From: Myxococcota bacterium
Lineage (GTDB): Bacteria; Myxococcota; Kuafuiibacteriia; Kuafuiibacteriales; Kuafuiibacteriaceae
Assembly (NCBI GenBank): GCA_028289325.1
Contig: JANQQN010000126.1
Span: 1 to 32,334 of the forward strand
Length of the DNA stretch: 32,334 nucleotides
Direction: 5' to 3'
The notes under the pieces were generated by a model, which saw nothing but the letters and a program-made list of their open reading frames with translations, made no database searches and was not told the origin of the DNA. The translations under genes were made by a program, and so were the position numbers. Positions 7,394-15,325 of this stretch are shown one piece after another (position 1 is the stretch's first letter; each line of letters begins with the position of its first letter).

Positions 7394-9109
7394 TCAACCA
7401 CTCGTCGCCGCGGGGGCTTCGTCGGCGTCGAGGACGCCTTCCTCTCGCAGTCCCTGGACCGCGTGGTGCACGGTCAGCGCGATGTTGGTCGGCCCGAGGG
7501 CGTCGACGAAACCCGTTTTGTCGAGGACATCGCGCACGGGGCGCTTGACGTTGCTGAGCACAAAGCGATGCCCACGCTCCCGGAGGTCATGCAGGATGCC
7601 GTGCAGCGCCTCGGCGGCCGAGCTATCCAGCTGATTGATCCCTGAGCAGTCGAGGATGACCACGCGCAGGGTCTCGTCGCCGTCGACCAGGGTTCGCAGG
7701 CGCTCTTTCAAGAAGGACACGTTGCCGAAATAAAACTGGGCATCCATCCGGAGAATCAGGGCGCCGACAACGGTACGGGCTTCAGGATAGTTTTCGACGT
7801 TGCGGTAGCTGGTCGTGCCCGGAAGGTGGCCCAATACCGCGGTGTGGGGTCGGGTAGACTTGACGATGAACCACGCCAGCGAGGCCCCGACGCCGGTCAA
7901 GATCCCTGGGCCGATCCCCACCGAGAGGGTAGCGACGAACGTCAGCGCCAACACGAAGAAATCATCTTTCTTGGTTCTCCACAGGTGTCGCGCGTGGCGA
8001 ACATCGATCAAGCCGAAGACGGCAGTGAAGATGATCGCGGCCAGGACCGCGTTCGGCAGGTAATAGAACAGCGGGGTCAAGAACAACAGGGTCAGGGCGA
8101 CGGCGACGGCGGTGATCACCGCCGCGAGCGGGGTTTTGGCGCCCGCCTGGCCGTTGACCGCGGTCCGCGAAAAACCACCGGTCACTGGATAACCTCGAAA
8201 CACCGCCCCGGCGACGTTGGCCAGACCGAGCGCGAGCAGTTCCTGGTTCGCATCGACCTCGTAGCGGTGTCGATTCGCGAAGGTGTTCGCCACGGAGATG
8301 GCCTCCATGAAGGCCACGAGCGCGATCGCCACCGCCGCCGGGCCCAGCGCGACGACCATCTGCGCATCGATGGGCACGAACACCGGGCTCGGCAGGCCCG
8401 CGGGCACCGCACCGACGATCGCCACCCCGCGACCGGCCAGATCCCCGGCCCACACGGCGAGGGTCGACGCCACAACCACCACCAGCGCTCCGGGGAGCCG
8501 AGGGGATCGACGCTTGATGATCCTCATGGCCACGATGCTCACGACGCCGATGAGCAAGGTCATGAGATGGGTCTCATCGATCCTCCGCAGCGCTTCGAGC
8601 AGGATAACGTGGACATGCTTACTGCGAGCGATATCGAAACCGAGCATGTACTTGAGCTGACTGAATCCGATGATCAGGGCGGCGGCCGACGTAAACCCGC
8701 TGATCACCGGCCGGGACAGGAAGTTGACCAGGAAGCCTAGCCGCAGCACGCCCATCGCCACCTGAACGAGTCCCACCAGAAGTCCGAGGACCACCGCCAG
8801 CATCACGTATTGTTCGGAGCCCGGGGTCGAAATGGCGCCCACCGCCGCCGCGACCATCAGCGAATCCATCGCCACCGGCCCCACCGCGAGCTGTCGCGAC
8901 GTCCCGAACGCCGCGTACACCAGCTGGGGCACCACGGACGCGTACAGACCCACGATCGGAGGGAGACCGGCCAGCATCGCGTAGGCCATGCCCTGGGGAA
9001 CGAGCATGACCGCCGTCGTCAGGCCCGCCGTCAGATCCCCGCGAAGGTCGGCCCGGTGGTAGTTGGGCAGCCACTCGAGGATCGGCAGCAGGCGGCGGGG
9101 CGAGATCAT
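7394..9109 (-). CDS. SulP-family anion permease with STAS domain
   Basis: Inner-membrane transporter of the SulP/SLC26 family, 571 residues. The N-terminal signature is intact (DLTAGLTTAVMLVPQGMAYA, then LPPIVGLYASVVPQLVYAAFGTSRQLAVGP), about 12 membrane segments follow to around residue 420, and a cytosolic STAS domain closes the protein (about 440-555, with VVILDCSGINQLDSSAAEAL). Substrates in this family include sulfate, bicarbonate and other anions; sulfate is favoured by the neighbours but not proven. ATG 9109 is preferred over GTG 9115 because TGAGGTG lies five bases upstream and overlaps the stop codon of the preceding YeeE gene, indicating translational coupling. Third gene of the operon reading from 9999 leftwards. 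Confidence 0.93.
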   Translation of the reverse strand: MISPRRLLPILEWLPNYHRADLRGDLTAGLTTAVMLVPQGMAYAMLAGLPPIVGLYASVVPQLVYAAFGTSRQLAVGPVAMDSLMVAAAVGAISTPGSEQYVMLAVVLGLLVGLVQVAMGVLRLGFLVNFLSRPVISGFTSAAALIIGFSQLKYMLGFDIARSKHVHVILLEALRRIDETHLMTLLIGVVSIVAMRIIKRRSPRLPGALVVVVASTLAVWAGDLAGRGVAIVGAVPAGLPSPVFVPIDAQMVVALGPAAVAIALVAFMEAISVANTFANRHRYEVDANQELLALGLANVAGAVFRGYPVTGGFSRTAVNGQAGAKTPLAAVITAVAVALTLLFLTPLFYYLPNAVLAAIIFTAVFGLIDVRHARHLWRTKKDDFFVLALTFVATLSVGIGPGILTGVGASLAWFIVKSTRPHTAVLGHLPGTTSYRNVENYPEARTVVGALILRMDAQFYFGNVSFLKERLRTLVDGDETLRVVILDCSGINQLDSSAAEALHGILHDLRERGHRFVLSNVKRPVRDVLDKTGFVDALGPTNIALTVHHAVQGLREEGVLDADEAPAATSG

Positions 9110-9118
9110 CTGCACACC

Positions 9119-9568
9119 TCAGACTTCGGTGGCCGGGGTGCCGGCCGGCTCGGCGGCGGGCGTCGGCTTGGGTGTCGGCACCAGGTAGATGCCGAGCACC
9201 ATGGTCGCGATGAACACGCCGATGCCCAGGCTACCGGTAGCGATCGACACCAGCGCCGGTCCGGGACAGAGCCCCGACAGTCCCCAACCAACCCCGAAGA
9301 TCGCCGCCCCGGCGAGCATTCGGCCGTCCGGGCGACCGGGCTTCGGAACGGAGAATCGCCCGACGAGCAGCGGGCGCGACTGCCGGACGACCAGCCGATA
9401 ACCGAGGGCGTACACACCCACCGCGCCGCCCATGACCAAGATCATCGCCGGGTCCCACGCCCCACCGAAGTCCAGAAAAGCGATGATCTTCGCGGGGTCG
9501 GTCATGCCCCCGACCCCGAGCCCCACCGCGAACAGGGTGCCGAGCAGGAACGCACTGACGTTGCGCAT
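9119..9568 (-). CDS. YeeE/YedE half-transporter (DUF6691 type, C-terminal half)
   Basis: Membrane protein of 149 residues corresponding to one half of the YeeE/YedE (TsuA-like) sulfur-compound transporter. It has four hydrophobic stretches and the family motif GWGLSGLCPGPAL, whose Cys is one of those expected to line the substrate path in thiosulfate transporters of this family. Start ATG 9568 overlaps the stop of the upstream half by one base (TGATG), so both halves are translationally coupled and probably assemble together. The last 20 residues are Pro/Ala/Thr-rich and likely cytosolic. The SulP start lies 10 bases beyond its stop. Likely substrates are thiosulfate or a related reduced sulfur compound (family inference). 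Confidence 0.88.
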   Translation of the reverse strand: MRNVSAFLLGTLFAVGLGVGGMTDPAKIIAFLDFGGAWDPAMILVMGGAVGVYALGYRLVVRQSRPLLVGRFSVPKPGRPDGRMLAGAAIFGVGWGLSGLCPGPALVSIATGSLGIGVFIATMVLGIYLVPTPKPTPAAEPAGTPATEV

Positions 9569-9999
9569 CACAGAGAACCTCCGAAAAACGCGTTCACCAC
9601 GGCGACGGTGATCGCTCCGGTCGTGATGAAGGTGACGGTGGCCACCAGACCCCGCAGCGAGAAGCGGCCGATGCCACAAACACCGTGGCCGCTGGTACAG
9701 CCGGAGCCCAACCGAGCGCCGACGCCCACCAGCAAGCCGGCGACCGCAAAACCCGTGAGCGAACGGAACGGCGTCGTCGGAAACACGTCGGGGCTGATGA
9801 ACGCAAGGAGTAGGCCACCCGCGATCAGGCCCGCGATGAACGCCGGGCGCCAGAGTCGATCGGGTTCCCCGGGCATCAGTACGCCGGCCAGAATGCCGCT
9901 GATTCCCGCGATTCGGCCGTTGAACAGGAGGAGCAACACGGCCGCAAGGCCGATGATCGCGCCGCCCAACAGAGGCTGGAGGATATTCGTCGTTTCCAT
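9568..9999 (-). CDS. YeeE/YedE half-transporter (N-terminal half)
   Basis: Membrane protein of 143 residues with about four hydrophobic helices and the signature GARLGSGCTSGHGVCGIGRFSLRG, here given as its key part GSGCTSGHGVCG. In full-length YeeE/TsuA proteins this motif and the LCPGPAL motif of the next gene lie in one chain; here they are split into two coupled genes, an arrangement common in Proteobacteria beside Blh-type persulfide dioxygenases. ATG 9999 gives a normal N-terminus (METTNILQPLLGG). An in-frame ATG at 10050 would add 17 polar residues unlike the family, though its ribosome-binding site is no worse. It is the first gene of the minus-strand operon and divergent from the sigma factor gene. 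Confidence 0.88.
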   Translation of the reverse strand: METTNILQPLLGGAIIGLAAVLLLLFNGRIAGISGILAGVLMPGEPDRLWRPAFIAGLIAGGLLLAFISPDVFPTTPFRSLTGFAVAGLLVGVGARLGSGCTSGHGVCGIGRFSLRGLVATVTFITTGAITVAVVNAFFGGSL

Positions 10000-10166
10000 G
10001 GAGTTCTCGGTCTCAACACTAGGTCGGCGGTGCAACGCCCGGTGACACATGGTGGGAGCCCTTCGTCACCAAATGGATTCAAACCGAAGTGAGACCCAAG
10101 GAAACCCGCGGCCGGACAGGTAACGCTCGCCGCGGCTTCGGAGGCGCGTTACGCTCGTTGAAACGT
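10000..10166. promoter_or_regulatory. Divergent region between the YeeE operon and the ECF sigma gene
   Basis: Two inverted repeats stand out. GGTGAC (10041-10046) and GTCACC (10065-10070) are separated by 18 bases. GTAACGC (10120-10126) and GCGTTAC (10146-10152) enclose a further GCC/GGC pairing and would make a hairpin of about 10 bp ending 14 bases before the sigma-factor start codon, where it could affect translation. No -35/-10 pair is convincing in either direction, which would suit ECF-dependent promoters. Confidence 0.35.
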
Positions 10167-11018
10167 ATGATGCGAAGCGAGCCGTTCGATGAACCCCGGC
10201 TGCTCGAAGCCGCCCGCAACGGCGACGAGCACGCAATGGGGCTGCTGATCGAGCGATATCAGCCCCGGGTGTTGCGGTTCGGGCTCCGCATGTGTCGCAA
10301 CGTGGAAGACGCTCAAGACGTCGTTCAAGACACCCTTCTCGCCGCCGCCCGAGGCCTGAAGAGATTCGAAGGTCGCGCGTCGATATCCACCTGGCTGTAC
10401 ACGATCGCGCGCAGCTACTGCATAAAGAAGCGTCGCCGGAGCAAGTTCGCCCCCCCGCGCGAAGAGTCCCTGAACGACGACGATAACGACGATGTTCGAC
10501 GGCTGGCCGCACCCGAGCGTTCGCCCGAGCAAGCGGCAATGGACCGGGAAATGGAGGCGGCGCTTCGGGTGGCGATCGACGGCCTCGAGCCGATGTACAG
10601 AGAAGTGCTCGTCCTCAGGGACATGGAGGGCTTGACCGCGCCGGAGGTCGCGCAGGTCGTCGGCGCCAGCGTCGGCGCCGTGAAGAGCCGCCTGCATCGC
10701 GCCCGAGCCCGCATTCGCGAGGCGCTACTGCCGTTTTTGCAAGCCGACGTCGAGGACGCCTCGAACAGCGACTGTCCGGACGTGATCGAGCTGTTCTCGA
10801 AGAACCTGGAAGGAGAAATCAGCGAGTCGCTGTGCCACCAGCTGCAGAGCCATGTCGACCGGTGCCCTCGCTGCAAGCGCAAGTGTGACTCCATCCAGCG
10901 GGTCGTGCTGATGTGCCGAACGCAACGAGAACCGATCGTGCCTGAGCAGCTGCGCACGGCCGTGTCTGAGGCCGTGCGCGCGCTTCAGTCGAACAAGCCG
11001 ACCGGGAGCTTCAGATAG
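10167..11018 (+). CDS. ECF sigma factor with fused Cys-rich (zf-HC2-like) C-terminal domain
   Basis: Alternative RNA polymerase sigma factor, 283 residues. Region 2 is at about 10-85 (AMGLLIERYQPRVLRFGLRM, AQDVVQDTLLAA, ISTWLYTIARSYCIKKRRR), an acidic linker follows (LNDDDNDDVRRL), and region 4 is at about 125-185 (YREVLVLRDMEGLTAPEVAQ, GAVKSRLHRARARIRE). After it comes a tail with Cys203, Cys223, His229, Cys233, Cys236, Cys240 and Cys250. HVDRCPRC fits the HxxxCxxC zinc motif of zf-HC2 anti-sigma domains, so sensor and sigma factor appear fused, in concept like the Cys-rich domain of the copper-responsive CorE. No separate anti-sigma gene is adjacent. ATG 10167 or the immediately following ATG 10170 is the start; no strong Shine-Dalgarno is visible. 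Its 3' end overlaps the convergent persulfide dioxygenase gene by 34 bases. Confidence 0.9.
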   Translation: MMRSEPFDEPRLLEAARNGDEHAMGLLIERYQPRVLRFGLRMCRNVEDAQDVVQDTLLAAARGLKRFEGRASISTWLYTIARSYCIKKRRRSKFAPPREESLNDDDNDDVRRLAAPERSPEQAAMDREMEAALRVAIDGLEPMYREVLVLRDMEGLTAPEVAQVVGASVGAVKSRLHRARARIREALLPFLQADVEDASNSDCPDVIELFSKNLEGEISESLCHQLQSHVDRCPRCKRKCDSIQRVVLMCRTQREPIVPEQLRTAVSEAVRALQSNKPTGSFR

Positions 11019-11842
11019 CGGCGACCGTTGTCCTCGGGCGGCAAGAACTGCCCCGCGTTGATGTTGACTTGAACGGACTGGAACAGCAGCACCGGCGGCT
11101 TGAGCATGCGATCCCGCTGGGTGCGGAAGTTGACGAATTCCTGTTTGCTCGTGTGCGCTTTCAGCTGAATGTTCTCCGCCTTGCTGCGCCCCACGGTGGT
11201 CTCCCATTCAACGTCCCGTCCCCCGGGTTGGTAGTCGTGGCCAACGAACAGCCGGGTCTCGTCAGGCAAGGCGTAAATCTTTTGAATCGAGTCGTACAGG
11301 GCCTCGGCGCTGCCTCGCGGGAAGTCACACCGACCGGTGCCGAAGTCCGGCATGAAGATGACGTCGCCGGTGAAAACCGCGTCGCCGATCCGATAACAGA
11401 CGCAGGCCGGCGTGTGGCCGGGGGTGGTGATGACGCCGATCTTGAGCGCGCCCGCCTCGACGACATCGCCGTCCGAAACCAAGACGTCGAACTGACTGCC
11501 GTCGGTTTTGAAGTCGGCGGAGAGATTAAAGATCGATTTAAAGGTCTCTTGGACCGCGGTGATCTCGCTCCCGATGACCACCTTTGCCCCGTACCGCTCG
11601 CGCAGCCGCTGCGAGGCCGACAGGTGGTCGGCGTGGGCGTGGGTTTCGAACACGTAGTGCAGATTCAGCGCGTGCTCTTCGATGAATCCGATGACCTTAT
11701 CGACGGACTCGGTCATCGTGGTCACGGCGAGGGGGTCGTAATCGAGCACGGGGTCGATGACCACGGCGTCCTGCGTTTGGGCGTCGTACACGATGTAGGT
11801 CAGCGTGTAGGTACGCGGGTCGTAAAAGGTCTCAATCTGCAT
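10985..11842 (-). CDS. Blh/ETHE1-like persulfide dioxygenase (metallo-beta-lactamase fold)
   Basis: Cytosolic mononuclear-iron enzyme family that oxidises glutathione persulfide to sulfite, a step in sulfide detoxification. The 285-residue product shows FETHAHADHLS (His68, His70, Asp72, His73), TTPGHTPACVCY, VFTGDVIFMPDFGTGRCDFPRG and LFVGHDYQPGG, giving the metal ligands and the GTGRCDF segment seen in Blh-type enzymes. Blh family members characteristically occur beside YeeE/YedE transporters, as here. ATG 11842 has GGAG four bases upstream. On the minus strand TATACA at 11862-11857 is a candidate -10. The gene ends tail-to-tail inside the sigma-factor gene (34-base overlap), so full-length transcripts of the two would be antisense to each other at their ends. 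Confidence 0.9.
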   Translation of the reverse strand: MQIETFYDPRTYTLTYIVYDAQTQDAVVIDPVLDYDPLAVTTMTESVDKVIGFIEEHALNLHYVFETHAHADHLSASQRLRERYGAKVVIGSEITAVQETFKSIFNLSADFKTDGSQFDVLVSDGDVVEAGALKIGVITTPGHTPACVCYRIGDAVFTGDVIFMPDFGTGRCDFPRGSAEALYDSIQKIYALPDETRLFVGHDYQPGGRDVEWETTVGRSKAENIQLKAHTSKQEFVNFRTQRDRMLKPPVLLFQSVQVNINAGQFLPPEDNGRRYLKLPVGLFD

Positions 11843-11875
11843 AATGCTCCGTCTCCTGTATACGGCCTAGGTCCA

Positions 11876-11887
11876 GGGTCGCGACCC
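11876..11887. promoter_or_regulatory. Perfect 12-bp palindrome upstream of the persulfide dioxygenase gene
   Basis: GGGTCGCGACCC is a perfect palindrome centred about 40 bases upstream of the dioxygenase ATG and about 165 bases upstream of the divergent gene at 12046. It overlaps the position expected for the -35 region if TATACA (11857-11862, minus strand) is the -10. It could be an operator. The remainder of the 203-base divergent gap shows no other clear signal. Confidence 0.3.
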
Positions 11888-12045
11888 GGAGGACGTCGAG
11901 ATCACTTTGCGAGGTTCGTGCCAGCCGCGCCTACGCCGAATGTTTCGTGTTCCCGTCACCGTGGTTACCGGAGCACCACGCCATGCCGGACCTCGAGCCA
12001 CCAACGAGTTGTTTCGAGCCATCCCGCCGGCAAAGGTTTCAATAG

Positions 12046-13287
12046 ATGAGCTTCGTCCGCCGAGGACCGCCAGCCGCGGTCGCCCTGGTCACCGCCTCGC
12101 TCGCCGTGTCGCCGTCCGCCGTCGACGCGAAGACGATGCGCCTCACCAGCCGCGCCGATACCCTGCCTCTGCCCACGCTGGTCCAGCTGTGCTCGCGAGG
12201 GTCGGTCGCGCTGATCGAGGCCAACGCCGACGGAACCAGCCGGCAGGTGGTGCTGTTCGCGGTGCTGAAGGCCCCACCGTCGCGGGTCTACGACGTGTTG
12301 ATGGACATCGAGCGGTACCCGGACTTCCTCAGCACGATCGATCGAACCCGGATCCTCGGCCGAAAGAACGGCATGGTGGCTTTCGAGTGGGCGCTCGACT
12401 TGCCCCTGTTCGGTCTCGATGGCGTGCGGCTGCAGCGCGGTCGCCGTCCCACGATCGTGGAGTCTCGGGGCCACTCGGGCGACCTGCGGGGAACACGGGA
12501 GCGCTGGGAGCTCTACCCGGTCGACGGCGGCACGCTGGTCGCGTTCTACCGCGCCCTGGATATCGAGACCGGTGGCTTCATTCTGCGGACCCTGGTCGAC
12601 CTCGAGCCGAGCACCGAGTCCGGCGCCAACCTGTCCTCCGGCTTCATTCATTTGCGCGGGCTCGAGCGCCATCTCGCGGACGCACCGGCGCCGGTGGCCG
12701 AACCGACCCCGCGCACCGGCCCCGTCCCCCCGTTTGACCTTTTGGGCCTCGGTCGTCGGTGGTCCGTCGACGCGCTCGCCCCGCTGCTGGCGCACGGACA
12801 GCTGGCGGTGATCGAGTCTCATCGGGACGGCACGCTGAAGCAGGTCGCGATACTGAGCCTGGCCGACGTGGCGCCCCCGGCGATACACGCCGTGGTCGCG
12901 AACCCCGCCCGGTATCCCGAGTTCATGCCCAACATCTCCCGGCAGCGGGTAACGCGCCGCGACGACGGCCAGCTGCACATGGCGTGGACCCTCAAGACAC
13001 CGGTGAGCTCCATGTCGGGGACCGCCCTGATGACCGTGGGGTCGGACACCGTCGAGGTGAACGCGTTGACCGGCGACGTGCCGCGGGCCCGCCTCCTGTG
13101 GCGGTTCATCCCCCTCGGAAAAGAGCGGTCGGTGGTCGCGTACTACACCTACAGCGACATCCGAGCCGCGTCGTGGGTCACCCGGCTGCTCCTGAATGCC
13201 GAGCCCCTACTCGAGCACGGGATGGTCGCCGCGGCCGGCGCGGTGGCGATGACCGCGATGACCGCCCGCGCCGAGGGTCGGCGCTGA
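12046..13287 (+). CDS. Exported protein with two tandem SRPBCC (START/COQ10-like) domains
   Basis: Predicted secreted or periplasmic protein of 413 residues; function unknown. A signal peptide is likely (MSFVRRGPPAAVALVTASLA, cleavage near residue 28, ...VDA). Two homologous lipid-binding-type domains follow. The first (about 45-210) contains GSVALIEANADGTSRQVV and IERYPDFLSTIDRTRIL; the second (about 245-395) contains GQLAVIESHRDGTLKQVA and PARYPEFMPNISRQRV. RYPDF/RYPEF is the hallmark of the COQ10/polyketide-cyclase branch. A Pro-rich linker joins them (about 214-230). Such domains bind hydrophobic ligands, so a periplasmic lipid or quinone carrier is conceivable, but nothing in the neighbourhood confirms it. 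ATG 12046 has no strong Shine-Dalgarno. htpG follows after 70 bases on the same strand. Confidence 0.82.
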   Translation: MSFVRRGPPAAVALVTASLAVSPSAVDAKTMRLTSRADTLPLPTLVQLCSRGSVALIEANADGTSRQVVLFAVLKAPPSRVYDVLMDIERYPDFLSTIDRTRILGRKNGMVAFEWALDLPLFGLDGVRLQRGRRPTIVESRGHSGDLRGTRERWELYPVDGGTLVAFYRALDIETGGFILRTLVDLEPSTESGANLSSGFIHLRGLERHLADAPAPVAEPTPRTGPVPPFDLLGLGRRWSVDALAPLLAHGQLAVIESHRDGTLKQVAILSLADVAPPAIHAVVANPARYPEFMPNISRQRVTRRDDGQLHMAWTLKTPVSSMSGTALMTVGSDTVEVNALTGDVPRARLLWRFIPLGKERSVVAYYTYSDIRAASWVTRLLLNAEPLLEHGMVAAAGAVAMTAMTARAEGRR

Positions 13288-13357
13288 CCCCCAAGATGCG
13301 CTCCGCGCTTTACGCCGCCCACCAGGTGTGCAGGTGAGGTCCTCGAGGCACGACAAC

Positions 13358-15259
13358 ATGAGCCAGGCGAAGCGACACGAGTTTCAAGCCGAGGTGAAGC
13401 AGCTCCTTCACCTGATGATCCACTCCCTGTACTCCCACAAGGACATCTTCCTGCGGGAGCTGATCTCCAACGCGTCCGACGCCCTCGACCGTCTGCGGTT
13501 CGAGCAGGTGACCAACGAGGCGCTGCAGAGCGACGAAGAGCTGAATATTCGGCTCGAGCCCGATAAGGGGCAGCGCACCCTGACCATCCACGACAACGGC
13601 ATCGGTATGACCCGGGACGAGGTCATCGAGAACCTGGGAACGATCGCGCGCTCCGGGACCAAGAGTTTCCTCGACAAGCTCCAGAACGCGGACGGCAATC
13701 TCCCCCCCGAGCTCATCGGTCAGTTCGGCGTCGGCTTTTACGCGAGCTTCATGGTCGCCGACAAAGTCGAGGTCCTGACCCGGAAGGCCGGCGAAGAGAC
13801 GGCCACGAAGTGGGTATCGACCGGCGACGCGTTCGAAGTCGAGGACGCCACGCGGCCCAACCCCGGCACGAGCATCACCCTCTACCTCAAAGAGAAGGAC
13901 GAGGAAGACCACCTCGAGGACTACACCGACGACTGGGTCCTGCGCCGCATCGTGAAGCGGTACTCCGACTTCGTCAGCTACCCGATCAAGCTGCGGGTTT
14001 GGGAAGACAAAGGTGAGGCGGGGGCCAAGACCCTCGAAGACCAGACCCTGAACTCCCAAAAAGCGATCTGGGCCCGTCCGAAAGACGAGGTCACCGACGA
14101 CGAGTACAACGAGTTCTACCGACACATTGCCCACGATTGGTCGGAGCCCTTGGCTCGCATCCCCATCCGCATCGAGGGCACCTTCGAGGCGCAGGGGCTC
14201 CTGTTCATCCCGTCCCAGGCCCCGGTCGACCTGTACCACCCGGAGATGAAGCGCGGCGTGCAGCTGTACGTGAAGCGCGTGTTCATCATGGACGAGTGCA
14301 AGGAGCTCATCCCCGCGTACCTGCGGTGGGTGAAGGGCGTGGTCGATGCCCAAGACCTATCGCTCAACGTCTCTCGTGAGATCCTGCAGAAGGACCGCCA
14401 GATCCGCGCCATCCACAAGCAGCTGGTCAAGAAGGTGTTCGATACCCTCGAGACGATCAAGACCGAGCGCCCCGAGGACTATCGGAAGCTCTGGAACCAT
14501 TTCGGCGCGGCCCTGAAGGAGGGCTTGGTGGCCGGAGAGTCCAAAGACCACGAGCGCATCCTCGACGCGATGCTGGTTCGAACCACCGCCGACGACGGGC
14601 TCGTCACCTTGAGCGAAGTGGTCGACGGCATGGGCGAAGGCGCGGAGGCCATCTGGTACATGAGCGGTCCCTCCTACGAGGCCATCCGGAACTCTCCCCA
14701 CCTGGAAGCGTTCAAGTCCAAGAAGATCCCGGTTCTCCTGTTGACCGACGCCATCGACGACATCTGGCTCGACCGAGGATTGAAGTTCCGAGACCTCCCG
14801 TTTCGGTCGGTCGCCAAGGGCGACGTCGACCTCGCGAAGGGCGGCGACGAGGCCGAGGAAAAGAAGGCTCAGGACGAGGCCGAGCAGACCTACAAGGACG
14901 TGCTGACGGCGGTCCGCATCCGCCTTCAGGACGAAGTGCAGGAGGTTAGGCTTTCGAATCGACTCACCGATTCCGCGGTGTGCTTGGTCGCGGATAAAGA
15001 CGCCCTCAATCCCCAAATGGAGCGATTGATGCGACAGATGGGTCAGGAGATCCCTAAGCAAAAGCGGATCCTGGAGCTGAATCCAGATCACGCGGTCATG
15101 GGCAAGCTCAAGGGAATGGTCGCCGAAAACGACACGGATCCCGCGATTCAGGACTACGCAGAGCTGCTTTACGGCCAGGCCCTCCTCGCGGAGGGCGGGA
15201 CGCTCGAAGACCCCTCACGGTTCAGCCAGCTCGTCGCAAAGCTGATGGTCGGGGCTTAG
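13358..15259 (+). CDS. htpG: Chaperone protein HtpG (Hsp90)
   Basis: Cytosolic Hsp90-family ATP-dependent chaperone, 633 residues, the normal bacterial length. The N-terminal GHKL ATPase domain is complete: ELISNASDALDRLRF with the catalytic Glu and Asn, DNGIGMTRDEV, and GQFGVGFYASFMVADKV. The middle domain includes NVSREILQKD with its ATP-contacting Arg, and the C-terminal dimerisation domain ends with LLYGQALLAEGG. ATG 13358 (MSQAKRHEFQAEVKQLL) matches the family start and follows GAGG; a GTG at 13328 would add an unrelated N-terminus. I found no clear sigma-32-type promoter in the 70-base gap before it. Confidence 0.97.
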   Translation: MSQAKRHEFQAEVKQLLHLMIHSLYSHKDIFLRELISNASDALDRLRFEQVTNEALQSDEELNIRLEPDKGQRTLTIHDNGIGMTRDEVIENLGTIARSGTKSFLDKLQNADGNLPPELIGQFGVGFYASFMVADKVEVLTRKAGEETATKWVSTGDAFEVEDATRPNPGTSITLYLKEKDEEDHLEDYTDDWVLRRIVKRYSDFVSYPIKLRVWEDKGEAGAKTLEDQTLNSQKAIWARPKDEVTDDEYNEFYRHIAHDWSEPLARIPIRIEGTFEAQGLLFIPSQAPVDLYHPEMKRGVQLYVKRVFIMDECKELIPAYLRWVKGVVDAQDLSLNVSREILQKDRQIRAIHKQLVKKVFDTLETIKTERPEDYRKLWNHFGAALKEGLVAGESKDHERILDAMLVRTTADDGLVTLSEVVDGMGEGAEAIWYMSGPSYEAIRNSPHLEAFKSKKIPVLLLTDAIDDIWLDRGLKFRDLPFRSVAKGDVDLAKGGDEAEEKKAQDEAEQTYKDVLTAVRIRLQDEVQEVRLSNRLTDSAVCLVADKDALNPQMERLMRQMGQEIPKQKRILELNPDHAVMGKLKGMVAENDTDPAIQDYAELLYGQALLAEGGTLEDPSRFSQLVAKLMVGA

Positions 15260-15325
15260 GAAAATCCAGCCAACACCGATGACGGACGTTCTAGATCTCT
15301 GCGCCCGTGGTATGGATGGGGGCTC

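Noticed and set aside
10118..10166. N-terminal extension of the sigma factor from an upstream GTG (10089)
   Set aside because: Adds about 26 residues unlike sigma factors and covers the hairpin; ATG 10167 fits the domain start.
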